In this document: positions 25,486 through 33,386 of the stretch, one piece after another
Numbering within the stretch: the first letter of the stretch is position 1
Layout: each line of letters begins with the position of its first letter
Assembly (NCBI RefSeq): GCF_013166595.1
Contig: NZ_JABKKG010000008.1
Span: 62,001-126,000, forward strand
From: Palleniella intestinalis
GTDB taxonomy: Bacteria > Bacteroidota > Bacteroidia > Bacteroidales > Bacteroidaceae
Reading direction: 5' to 3'
Length of the DNA: 64,000 nt
Notes under the pieces: model-generated
What the model was told of the DNA's origin: nothing
What the model saw: only the letters and a program-made list of their open reading frames with translations
Database searches by the model: none
Translations under genes and position numbers: made by a program

Positions 25486-25504
25486 AGTCTTTATGTTTTA
25501 AGTT

Positions 25505-25539
25505 TTTGCAAAGTAACGAAATATTTTGTACCTTTGCAA
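25505..25539. promoter_or_regulatory. Overlapping divergent promoters of rnr and the PAP2 operon
   Basis: Plus strand: TTTG (25505-25508), 20 bases, TACCTTTG (25529-25536). Minus strand: TTG (complement of 25537-25539), 20 bases, TTACTTTG (complement of 25509-25516). Each -33 element abuts the other's -7 box, so the two promoters occupy the same 35 bp. RNA polymerase could bind in only one direction at a time. Confidence 0.65.
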
Positions 25540-25616
25540 GCAAAATACATTAAATTTTCATAAATCAAACCCAAGGTTGTGGGTTGGAGGTTATGGGTTT
25601 CTGGTTGTAGGTCAAT

Positions 25617-25658
25617 CGGACATTATTGACATTATTGTCGTTATTGACAATACTGACC
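25617..25658. repeat. TGACAATACTGTCA-type repeat, copy 1
   Basis: A tract built of ACATTATTGAC/ GTCGTTATTGACAATACTGAC units in the leader of the PAP2 gene. Related tracts lie at 28212-28264 and 31367-31440 in the same operon. Confidence 0.55.
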
Positions 25659-25708
25659 AAAGTTTCCCCAAGCCCCAAGCCCAAAAACCGATAACCGAAA
25701 AGAACGCG

Positions 25709-26695
25709 ATGAAAAAACTTTTCAGTACGTTGCTGGCAAAGGAGAAAAAGCCCGTCAAAGGCCTGATGGCATTCGAATGGGTTGTTTTGGCTTATCTCTT
25801 TGCCACGACAGTGATGCTGATATTCTGCTATACCCACCTCCTTCATCCCGGCGAAATGATCTTCGGGCGTGTGAAGACGCTCATCATCATGGCTCTGCTT
25901 TGGGGCGTCTACCGGCTTGTCCCCTGCCGCCTGACAGTGTTCTTGCGCGTTGTCGGGCAGATGGCGATGCTCCCTTGGTGGTACACAGACACTTACGAGC
26001 TTAACCGCATACTGCCGAACATGGACCATGTCTTTGCCACCATGGAGCAGAATCTGTTCGGCTGCCAGCCCTCCTTGGTGTTTTCTGAGGCAATGCCGTG
26101 GGGGATTTTCTCCGAACCGATATACCTTGGCTACTACTCTTATTTCTATCTTATCCTGGCGGTGGTGATGATGTACTTCATCTACCGTTACGAGGATTTT
26201 GTCAAGGCGGTGTCGGTTGTTCTCGGTTCGTTCTTCGCCTACTACATAATCTTTGACCTTGTGCCGGTCACAGGGCCACAGTACTATTTCAATGCCATAG
26301 GTTTGGAGAATGCGAAGCAAGGCGTATTTCCTGATGTCGGTGACTATTTCCTGCAGTCAAGGGACATGCTTCCCGCCACGGGGTGGGACGGTTTCTGCCG
26401 TTCTTTGGTAAGGAGCGGTGCCGTTCATGAGGGCGAGCGTGCCACGGCGGCTTTCCCTTCGAGCCACATAGGAATATCGACAGTCGTCGGATGCCTGCTG
26501 GCAAGACTCTGCAAGAAGCGCGGAAAGTGGCGTCCGATGTATGTCTTCCTGCCGTTCTTCGTCTTCCTCAGCATGGCGACGGTGTACATCCGCGCACATT
26601 ATCTTGTCGATGCAATCGCAGGACTGTTCTCGGGACTGCTGCTTTATTATATGTTCTATCTGCTGTTCTTCCATGAAAATAGGGTTCGACGCTAA
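25709..26695 (+). CDS. PAP2-superfamily membrane protein, inositol-phosphorylceramide synthase (AUR1)-like
   Basis: The product has 328 residues from ATG 25709 (MKKLFSTLLAKEKKP); the frame is open upstream into the promoter but that part is leader. About six membrane helices are present. PAP2 motifs are AFPSSHIGISTVVG near residue 250 and YIRAHYLVDAIAG near residue 300, with the two His and the Asp needed for phosphate transfer. The wide spacing and the VTGPQYYF segment resemble fungal Aur1 and Bacteroidota ceramide-phosphoinositol enzymes more than simple lipid phosphatases. Such proteins either dephosphorylate undecaprenyl or phosphatidyl lipids or transfer a head group. It is first of an eight-gene operon and overlaps the next gene by 23 bases. 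Confidence 0.75.
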   Translation: MKKLFSTLLAKEKKPVKGLMAFEWVVLAYLFATTVMLIFCYTHLLHPGEMIFGRVKTLIIMALLWGVYRLVPCRLTVFLRVVGQMAMLPWWYTDTYELNRILPNMDHVFATMEQNLFGCQPSLVFSEAMPWGIFSEPIYLGYYSYFYLILAVVMMYFIYRYEDFVKAVSVVLGSFFAYYIIFDLVPVTGPQYYFNAIGLENAKQGVFPDVGDYFLQSRDMLPATGWDGFCRSLVRSGAVHEGERATAAFPSSHIGISTVVGCLLARLCKKRGKWRPMYVFLPFFVFLSMATVYIRAHYLVDAIAGLFSGLLLYYMFYLLFFHENRVRR

Positions 26696-27785
26696 GCGTT
26701 ATTATCACAACAATACCGGTCTGGGCAACTATTCGCGCACTTTGGTGGAAGGGTTGCAGAGGCTTTTCCCCGGGAATGACTACCTTCTCTATGATGAGGG
26801 GACGTTCCCGAGAGTGTTTTCCCTTGGCAAAAAAGCGGCAAAGGACGGCTGCGAACTGTTCCATGGGTTGTCAAATGAGCTGCCGATGGACATCCTCCGC
26901 GCAAAGAAATGTGGCGGAAGGGCAAAAGAAATTATGTCCGTGGTCACTATGCACGACATCGCTTGGCTCACGTTTCCTGACATGTACCATTGGGCAGACC
27001 GTCACATCTATGACTTCAAGTACGGGCGTTCATGCCGGAAAGCCGACCGTGTGGTGGCCATTTCGGAGTCCACAAAGCGTGACATCATGAGGTTCTACGG
27101 TGTCCCCGAAGAGCGTATAGAGGTCATTTACCAGCCTGTGCAGGATTATTACTATACTCCGATGGCGGAGGATGAGGCTGTCAGGTTAATAAAGGAGCAT
27201 TTCGGCGACGCTCTTTCGTCAGGAACGGAAGGTGTGCGCCCATACGTTCTTTATGTCGGCTCCATCAATTCGCGCAAGAATCTGCTGGCACTGGTGCAGG
27301 CAATGGAGCTTATCCCTGCGGAGAACCGTCCTCTGCTCCTTGTCGTAGGCAACGGAAGGGAGTACAGGAAGAAGGTGGAGGAGTACATCGCCGGTCACCA
27401 ACTGGAGAAATGGGTGACGATAGCGACGGGCATACACAACAACCGTCTCCTTCAGGCTCTTTACCGTCAGGCGGTGGTTTTCGCCTACCCTTCGTTCTAT
27501 GAAGGCTTCGGTCTGCCTGTCGTTGAGGCTGCCTTGCAGCGCACTCCGGTGATAACGACCACGGTTTCCTCGCTCCCTGAGGCGGCAGGTCCTGACGCTT
27601 TCCTCGTCAATCCGCACGACAAGGACTGCCCGGAGATTATGGCGCACCACATCGACCGTCTGCTTTCGGACACAGACTTGCGTCAGTCGATGGGCAGAAA
27701 ACTTGAGGATTATGCACGCAGGAGTTTCGATCCGGATGGTCTGACACGCCAAATGATGGCGATGTACGAGGGGCTTCTCAAGTAA
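26673..27785 (+). CDS. Glycosyltransferase family 4
   Basis: The product has 370 residues from the ATG at 26673 (MKIGFDAKRYYHNNTGLGNY), inside the end of the PAP2 gene. The N-terminus is the family's donor/acceptor loop type (GFDAKRY-x-TGLGNYSRTL). In the C-terminal half are LYVGSINSRKNLLALVQAM, a lysine-containing phosphate-binding stretch, and FAYPSFYEGFGLPVVEAAL with the two catalytic Glu. Close in type to mannosyl/glucosyl transferases of capsule and glycolipid clusters. It is the only soluble glycosyltransferase in this operon, so it probably adds a sugar on the cytoplasmic face before flipping. Confidence 0.9.
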   Translation: MKIGFDAKRYYHNNTGLGNYSRTLVEGLQRLFPGNDYLLYDEGTFPRVFSLGKKAAKDGCELFHGLSNELPMDILRAKKCGGRAKEIMSVVTMHDIAWLTFPDMYHWADRHIYDFKYGRSCRKADRVVAISESTKRDIMRFYGVPEERIEVIYQPVQDYYYTPMAEDEAVRLIKEHFGDALSSGTEGVRPYVLYVGSINSRKNLLALVQAMELIPAENRPLLLVVGNGREYRKKVEEYIAGHQLEKWVTIATGIHNNRLLQALYRQAVVFAYPSFYEGFGLPVVEAALQRTPVITTTVSSLPEAAGPDAFLVNPHDKDCPEIMAHHIDRLLSDTDLRQSMGRKLEDYARRSFDPDGLTRQMMAMYEGLLK

Positions 27786-27812
27786 ACTCACCGCACTTAA
27801 AGCCGAAAAAAC

Positions 27813-28211
27813 ATGCAAAACAACAGCAAAAAAATGCCGCTCCAGGGTGGCGGAAAGAAGGGCGAGTTCATCCGTTTCTGCATAAACGGATGCCTTGCCG
27901 TGGCTATACAGTATGCGGTCTATTGGGTTCTTATCCGTTGGATGAATCCAAACCTGTCGTACACCATAAGCTACCTTGTCTCGTTCTGCTGCAACTTCGT
28001 CATAACAAGCTACTGGACGTTCCACAGCCGCCCGTCATGGAAGAGGCTGACAGGCTTCGGAGGGTCGCACATTGTGAACTTCTTCGTGCAGTTAGGTTTC
28101 CTGAACCTCTACCTTTGGGCAGGCATTCCGAAGGAGTATGCGGCACTGCTCGCCATGGGCTCTGCCGTCCCCGTGAACTTCATGATGCTGCATTTCGTGT
28201 ATAAGAAGTAA
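27813..28211 (+). CDS. gtrA: GtrA family membrane protein (lipid-linked sugar flippase)
   Basis: The product has 132 residues and four predicted helices. The GtrA signature is FIRFCINGCLAVAIQYAVYW at the start, YLVSFCCNFVITSYWTF in the middle, and a final helix ending NFMMLHFVYKK. GtrA-type proteins are thought to flip undecaprenyl-phosphate-linked sugars to the periplasmic side. In this operon it is followed by a GtrB-like transferase and a GT-C-type enzyme, the classical three-part arrangement for periplasmic glycan modification. It starts 28 bases after the GT4 gene. Confidence 0.88.
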   Translation: MQNNSKKMPLQGGGKKGEFIRFCINGCLAVAIQYAVYWVLIRWMNPNLSYTISYLVSFCCNFVITSYWTFHSRPSWKRLTGFGGSHIVNFFVQLGFLNLYLWAGIPKEYAALLAMGSAVPVNFMMLHFVYKK

Positions 28212-28264
28212 TCGGACAATATTGTCAGTACTGACATTATTGACAATACTGTCATTACTGTCTG
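28212..28264. repeat. TGACAATACTGTCA-type repeat, copy 2
   Basis: Begins directly at the gtrA stop. It holds GGACAATATTGTCAGTACTG, then ACATTATTGACAATACTGTC, then ATTACTGTCTG. Several overlapping palindromes can form. It is the only content of the 77-base gap. Confidence 0.6.
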
Positions 28265-28288
28265 AAAAAAAATAATCACAACCACCCA

Positions 28289-29281
28289 ATGATAAAACTA
28301 TCAATCGTCTCTCCATGCTACAACGAGGAAGCCGTACTCCGTGAGTCCTCACAGACACTCTCCGCACTCTTTGACCGCCTGATCGAGAAGGGAAAGATTG
28401 CAGAGGACAGCTTTATCCTCTACGTCAATGACGGTTCGAGGGACAGGACATGGCAGATAATCACCGAACTGCACAGGGAGAATGCCCGCATCTGCGGACT
28501 TGACCTCGCCCATAACGTGGGGCATCAGAACGCCATCATGGCAGGAATGATGACGGCACGCCACAGTTCCGATGCCGTGGTGACAATAGACGCTGACCTG
28601 CAGGACGACATCAACGCCATAGAAGAGATGATTGACCGACACAATGAGGGAGCGGACATCGTCTATGGCGTCAAGGTCAGCCGCGAAGCTGACTCATGGG
28701 CTAAGAGGACTTCGGCGCAGATGTTCTACAAACTCCTGGAGTCCATGGGCGTGAAGACTGTCTACAACCATGCCGATTTCCGCTTCATGTCCAAGCGCGC
28801 ATTGGACGCTTTGGCGGAGTTTCCTGAACGAAACCTCTATCTCCGCGGCATGATTCCGCTGATAGGATTCAAGACTGCCACCGTCGATGATATCATTTCG
28901 GCGCGCCTTGCAGGAAGCTCGAAGTACACATTGAGGAAGATGCTTTCCCTCGCAACCAACGGAATAACATCGTTCTCGACACGCCCGATAGAGCTGATCA
29001 TCACCATCGGCGTGGCAATGCTCATCATTGCCTTCTGCATGCTGTGCTATGTCATCGGTTCGCTTATCCTCGGCCACTATGCCAACGGCTGGGCTTCAAT
29101 CATGTGCTCGATATGGTTCATCGGTGCGGCACTGACACTCTCCGTCGGAATCGTGGGCACATACATCGGCAAGATATACATAGAAGTGAAGCACCGCCCA
29201 CTGTATATCGTCAAAGAAAAAATTGGGGGGGGTGGAAAACCGGAAAGTCACTCAAAAAGAAACAATGCAGAACAACCATAA
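28289..29281 (+). CDS. GtrB/DPM1-like family 2 glycosyltransferase (polyprenyl-phosphate glycosyltransferase)
   Basis: The product has 330 residues. The catalytic domain shows LSIVSPCYNEEAVLRESS, YVNDGSRDRTW and VTIDADLQDD (metal-binding DxD) near residue 98, then DIVYGVKVSREADSW. Two C-terminal helices (IELIITIGVAMLIIAFCML and the next) anchor it in the membrane, as in GtrB and ArnC. It charges undecaprenyl phosphate with a sugar. A run of eight G lies in the last codons (29225-29232), beyond the second helix. The stop overlaps the next start as TAATG at 29279-29283, so translation is coupled. Confidence 0.92.
   Translation: MIKLSIVSPCYNEEAVLRESSQTLSALFDRLIEKGKIAEDSFILYVNDGSRDRTWQIITELHRENARICGLDLAHNVGHQNAIMAGMMTARHSSDAVVTIDADLQDDINAIEEMIDRHNEGADIVYGVKVSREADSWAKRTSAQMFYKLLESMGVKTVYNHADFRFMSKRALDALAEFPERNLYLRGMIPLIGFKTATVDDIISARLAGSSKYTLRKMLSLATNGITSFSTRPIELIITIGVAMLIIAFCMLCYVIGSLILGHYANGWASIMCSIWFIGAALTLSVGIVGTYIGKIYIEVKHRPLYIVKEKIGGGGKPESHSKRNNAEQP
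29225..29232 (+). repeat. Run of eight G in the GtrB-like gene tail
   Basis: A mononucleotide run 17 codons before the stop. A gain of one G would bring the frame in line with the following GT87 gene, with no stop in between, and so fuse the two proteins. Confidence 0.8.
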
Positions 29282-30579
29282 TGGATAAGGAAAGAATAAA
29301 AAGCATACTGTCCGACAGGCGCTTCATGCCGTGGCTCTGGGTGGCACTCGGTGTCATCTCTGCCCTGTGCAAGATGAAGGCGCACAACAATTTTGACATC
29401 TTCCGCTATGTCTTCTACAACACATGGCAGGGGACATCACTATACGCGCCGGCAACGGACGGCGGTTTCTGGGACACAAACCATTACGGCCCATTCTTCT
29501 CAATCATTATCGCACCGTTCGCTGTTGTGCCCGAATGGCTCGGTCTGGTGCTATGGTGCACATGCCTTGCTGTGTTCCTTTATTGGGCGGTAAGCAGATA
29601 CTCCACGGTCTCCGTGGCAGGAAGCATCAAGCCAAAAGACAATAACCGCACAACAAAAGCCGTCAACGGTGTGATCCTTCCGTTCATAATCTGGTTCTGC
29701 GCCCATGAGCTTCTCACAGCGTTGTTCATGCAGCAGTTCAACATTGCCATAGCGGCAATAATCCTGCTGAGCTACTATTTCGTTGAGAAAGAGCGCGATG
29801 AGTATGCCACATTGTTCATAGTCATTGGCACACTCGTGAAGATTTACGGCATAGTGGGCATCGCTTTCTTCTTCTTTTCAAAGCACAAGACGCGCTACAT
29901 CCTGTCGCTCTGTCTTTGGACCATTGTGCTTTTCTGCCTCCCCATGCTCATTTCCTCCCCAGAATACCAACTTGCCGAATACCGTGAATGGTTCGAATGC
30001 CTTGGCGGAAAGAACGGTGAGAATCTCCTGAGCCGTGCACAGAACATCTCCATCCTCGGACTTTTCCGCAAAATAGGCTACGCCTGCACCGTCGGACATA
30101 CGGCTTTCCTCTCCATAACGGCAGGCGACAGCCCCGTGGATGCCGCCAACTGGTGGATGAGAAGCTATTCCGACCTGCCTGTGATTGTGGCAGGAATGGC
30201 GGCGATGGCTGCCGGATACTTCCGCATAGGACAATGGAAAAGTGCGGCTTTCCGTGAGACTGTCCTCGCCGGAGTGCTGATGTTCGTCTGCCTTTTCTCC
30301 ACGGGAACGGAGTCAAGCGGTTACATCATCGCCATGACAGGCTGCGTCATCTGGTACTGCTGCGCACCGTGGAAACGCTCATCGGCGGACATCGCGCTGA
30401 TGGTTCTTGTCTTCCTTATCACAAGCATGTCACCCTCCGACCTCTTCCCACGCACCATCAGGCAGGAATTCATACAGCCGTACGCCCTGAAAGCCCTACC
30501 TGTAGCCATGGTGTGGTTGAAACTCTGTTACGAACTTATCACAAAAGATTATACAAAAGCAACTCCCCAAACAACATAA
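29281..30579 (+). CDS. GT87-type (DUF2029) integral membrane glycosyltransferase
   Basis: The product has 432 residues from the ATG at 29281 (MDKERIKSILSDRRFMPWLW). The frame is open upstream through the previous gene's end, but that is another frame's shadow. About ten helices are present. After the first comes a periplasmic loop with FDIFRYVFYNTWQGTSLYAP and WDTNHYGPFFSIIIAPFAVV. The D-x-Y-x(n)-NHYGP pattern is the GT-C layout of the GT87 polyprenyl-phosphate mannose/arabinose transferase group. It takes a sugar from a polyprenyl carrier on the periplasmic side. It is translationally coupled to the carrier-charging enzyme before it, which supports that they act together. Confidence 0.8.
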   Translation: MDKERIKSILSDRRFMPWLWVALGVISALCKMKAHNNFDIFRYVFYNTWQGTSLYAPATDGGFWDTNHYGPFFSIIIAPFAVVPEWLGLVLWCTCLAVFLYWAVSRYSTVSVAGSIKPKDNNRTTKAVNGVILPFIIWFCAHELLTALFMQQFNIAIAAIILLSYYFVEKERDEYATLFIVIGTLVKIYGIVGIAFFFFSKHKTRYILSLCLWTIVLFCLPMLISSPEYQLAEYREWFECLGGKNGENLLSRAQNISILGLFRKIGYACTVGHTAFLSITAGDSPVDAANWWMRSYSDLPVIVAGMAAMAAGYFRIGQWKSAAFRETVLAGVLMFVCLFSTGTESSGYIIAMTGCVIWYCCAPWKRSSADIALMVLVFLITSMSPSDLFPRTIRQEFIQPYALKALPVAMVWLKLCYELITKDYTKATPQTT

Positions 30580-30583
30580 TACA

Positions 30584-31366
30584 ATGATAATGCTGAGCTT
30601 TGACACCGAAGAATTTGATGTTCCGCGTGAACACGGTGTCGACTACGATACACTGAAAGAAGGCATGGAAGTGTCCCGCTACGGCACAAACCGTATCCTT
30701 GACTGCCTCAAGGAGTGCGGAGTGAAGGGCACATTCTTCTGCACAACGAATTTCGCAACGCATGCTCCGGAGGTCATGAAGCGCATCATGGACGAAGAGC
30801 ATGAGGTGGCTGCGCACGGTTGTGATCATTGGAACCCGAAGCCGGAGGACGTCGCTAACTCCAAGAGAGTCCTTGAACAGCTGACCGGACGGCAGATAAA
30901 GGGCTACCGCCAGCCGCGAATGTTCAAGGTTGACCTTAAGGAACAGGCGCGTCAGGGCTATCTCTACAACGCCTCGCTCAACCCTGCTTTCATCCCCGGA
31001 CGCTACATGCACCTCACCACTCTGAGGACATGGTTCATGCAGGAGGGCGTGATGCAGATACCGGCAAGTGTATCTCCATGGCTCCGGATACCGATGTTCT
31101 GGCTCTCGCTCCACAACTTTCCGCTTTGGCTCTACAAGGCTTTGTGCCACAGAATCATACGCCACGACGGATATTTCAACACGTATTTCCACCCATGGGA
31201 GTTCTATCCGCTCGGCGAACATCCCGAACTGCGCATGCCGTTCATCATCCGCAACAATGCCGGACAGGGCATGTACGACCGCCTGAAGGCTGTAATCCTT
31301 GACCTGAAGGCACGCGGAGAAGAGTTCGTGACATACTCCGAATTTGCGGAAAGGCATAGCAAATAA
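30584..31366 (+). CDS. Polysaccharide deacetylase family protein (NodB fold)
   Basis: The product has 260 residues without a signal peptide. NodB motifs: MLSFDTEEFDVP (motif 1, catalytic Asp and metal Asp/Glu) and EVAAHGCDHWNP (motif 2, metal His pair), then IKGYRQPRMF (motif 3 Arg) and FYFHPWEF-like TYFHPWEFYP (motif 5 His). The spacing fits the subgroup that includes ArnD and peptidoglycan/LPS deacylases. A cytoplasmic-side enzyme in this operon would remove an acetyl or formyl group from a lipid-linked amino sugar. It begins 4 bases after the GT87 gene. Confidence 0.88.
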   Translation: MIMLSFDTEEFDVPREHGVDYDTLKEGMEVSRYGTNRILDCLKECGVKGTFFCTTNFATHAPEVMKRIMDEEHEVAAHGCDHWNPKPEDVANSKRVLEQLTGRQIKGYRQPRMFKVDLKEQARQGYLYNASLNPAFIPGRYMHLTTLRTWFMQEGVMQIPASVSPWLRIPMFWLSLHNFPLWLYKALCHRIIRHDGYFNTYFHPWEFYPLGEHPELRMPFIIRNNAGQGMYDRLKAVILDLKARGEEFVTYSEFAERHSK

Positions 31367-31440
31367 GGTCAGTATTGACACTTATGTCAGTACTGACAGT
31401 ATTGACCGGACAATACTGACATAACTGACAATACTGTCAG
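31367..31440. repeat. TGACAATACTGTCA-type repeat, copy 3
   Basis: Follows the deacetylase stop. Units: GTCAGTATTGACAC, ATGTCAGTACTGACAGTATT, GACAATACTGAC, ACTGACAATACTGTCAG. It is densely self-complementary and fills most of the 101-base gap before the ABC transporter. Confidence 0.6.
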
Positions 31441-31467
31441 AAAAACAAAATAACCACCACCCAGACA

Positions 31468-33297
31468 ATGAAAGACTTCATAGTAATCCTGCGGCGTTTC
31501 GTGCCGCCCTACAAGAAATACCTTGTACTCACAATCCTTTTCAACATACTCTCGGCACTGCTCAACATCTTCTCCTTCGCTGCGCTCATCCCTATCCTGC
31601 AAATCCTTTTCAAGACAGAGGGCAGCAAGCGCGTGACGGAATACATCCCGATGACCTTCGACAACCTTAAGGAAGCGGTCACAAACAATGTCGACTACTA
31701 TGTCACCATGCTCATCGACAATGTCGGACAGACCACCACACTACTCATCATCGGACTCTTCCTTGTCGTCACCACATTCCTGAAAACTGGCATGTACTTC
31801 CTCTCTTCGGCAGTTGTCATACCGATGCGAACGGGCATTGTGCGCGACCTCCGCAACGAGATATATAAAAAAGTGACATCACTCCCGATAGGATTCTTCA
31901 CACAGGAGCGAAAGGGCGACATCATCGCACGCATCACAGGTGACGTCTCCACCGTCGAAAACTCTATCATGACCTCTTTGGACATGATGTTCAAGAACCC
32001 GATACTCATCATAACCTACTTTATAACCCTGCTTGTCATCTCGTGGCAGCTGACACTCTTCACACTCATCTTCGTCCCTGTCATGGGCTTTATCATGGGG
32101 CGCATAGGACGAAAGCTGAAAGCGGGCTCTCTTAAAGCCCAGAACCTGTGGAGCGACACTATGTCACAGGTGGAGGAAACCCTCGGCGGTCTGCGCATCA
32201 TCAAGGCGTTCTGTGCTGAGGAAAAGATGAACAAACGCTTCAGTGATATCAACGACGAGCACCGCAACCAGGTCATCAAGGTGGGCGTAAGGCAGAGTCT
32301 TGCTCATCCTATGTCGGAATTCCTCGGCACAATGATGATTGTCATAGTCTTGTGGTTCGGTGGTATCCTCGTGCTTAACGAAATGGCGCTGACCGGACCG
32401 ACATTCATCTACTACATGGTCATCCTCTATTCCATAATCAATCCTCTCAAAGAGTTCTCCAAGGCAGGCTACACAATCCCTGTGGGACTTGCCGGTGTGG
32501 AGCGCATCGACAAGATTCTCAAAGCCGAAAACAACATAACGGAGAAGGAAAGCCCTGTCCGTCCGACAACGTTCGAGCACGAGATAGAGTTCCGCAACGT
32601 AGGTTTCCGCTATGCCGAGAAATGGGTTCTGCGACACATCAACCTCACTGTGCGCAAGGGACAGACAGTGGCTCTTGTGGGACAGTCGGGAGGCGGCAAA
32701 TCGACCCTTGTAGACCTTATCCCACGCTACTATGATGTGCAGGAAGGCGAGGTGCTCATCGACGGTGTGAACGTCAGGGACATGGGTGTCCATGACCTGC
32801 GGCAGCTCATCGGAAACGTCAATCAGGAGGCGATACTCTTCAACGATTCCTTCCGCAACAACATAACCTTCGGCGTGGATTCCGCCACACAGGAGGAAAT
32901 CGACCGTGCCGCAAAAATCGCCAACGCCTATAATTTCATCATGGACAGCGAGGAGGGTTACGAGACATCCATCGGCGACCGTGGCAGCCGGCTGTCAGGA
33001 GGACAGCGGCAGCGCATATCCATCGCACGCGCCATACTCAAGAATCCGCCTATCCTTATCCTCGACGAGGCAACCTCTGCCCTCGACACTGAGTCGGAAC
33101 GCCTTGTCCAAGAGGCTCTTACAAACCTCATGAAAACGCGCACCACCGTGGCTGTGGCGCACCGCCTCTCCACCATAAAGAACGCCGATGAGATATGTGT
33201 GCTTCATGAGGGCGAGATTGTCGAGCGAGGTACGCATAAGGAACTCATAGAGAAAGACGGATACTACAAGAAACTGAACGATATGCAGAAAGTGTAA
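31468..33297 (+). CDS. ABC exporter, MsbA-like (fused permease and ATPase)
   Basis: The product has 609 residues. The N-terminal half has six helices. In the C-terminal half are Walker A GQSGGGKST near residue 405, the signature LSGGQRQRIS, Walker B ILILDEATSALD, and the switch His in VAHRLST. An intracellular loop (GFFTQERKGDIIARITGDVS) matches lipid and lipopolysaccharide exporters. It works as a homodimer to flip a lipid or glycolipid across the inner membrane. Being in an operon with lipid-linked sugar enzymes, its cargo is likely their product, although a housekeeping MsbA role is not excluded. Start chosen at MKDFIVILRRFVPPY. Confidence 0.93.
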   Translation: MKDFIVILRRFVPPYKKYLVLTILFNILSALLNIFSFAALIPILQILFKTEGSKRVTEYIPMTFDNLKEAVTNNVDYYVTMLIDNVGQTTTLLIIGLFLVVTTFLKTGMYFLSSAVVIPMRTGIVRDLRNEIYKKVTSLPIGFFTQERKGDIIARITGDVSTVENSIMTSLDMMFKNPILIITYFITLLVISWQLTLFTLIFVPVMGFIMGRIGRKLKAGSLKAQNLWSDTMSQVEETLGGLRIIKAFCAEEKMNKRFSDINDEHRNQVIKVGVRQSLAHPMSEFLGTMMIVIVLWFGGILVLNEMALTGPTFIYYMVILYSIINPLKEFSKAGYTIPVGLAGVERIDKILKAENNITEKESPVRPTTFEHEIEFRNVGFRYAEKWVLRHINLTVRKGQTVALVGQSGGGKSTLVDLIPRYYDVQEGEVLIDGVNVRDMGVHDLRQLIGNVNQEAILFNDSFRNNITFGVDSATQEEIDRAAKIANAYNFIMDSEEGYETSIGDRGSRLSGGQRQRISIARAILKNPPILILDEATSALDTESERLVQEALTNLMKTRTTVAVAHRLSTIKNADEICVLHEGEIVERGTHKELIEKDGYYKKLNDMQKV

Positions 33298-33386
33298 AGG
33301 TGAGGTTTTTCTGACAACTCATCAACCCAATGTCTTGTCAATTTGCCGAAGACCCCACAACAAAACCTTATAACGCACAACTTCCA

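Noticed and set aside
25526..25708. Upstream extension of the PAP2 gene to 25526
   Set aside because: It would begin inside the -7 box (25529-25536) and translate repeat DNA. The ATG at 25709 fits the family.
29044..29280. Upstream extension of the GT87 reading frame
   Set aside because: It overlaps the GtrB-like coding region in another frame and encodes no membrane or family sequence. The ATG at 29281, coupled by TAATG, is the better start.
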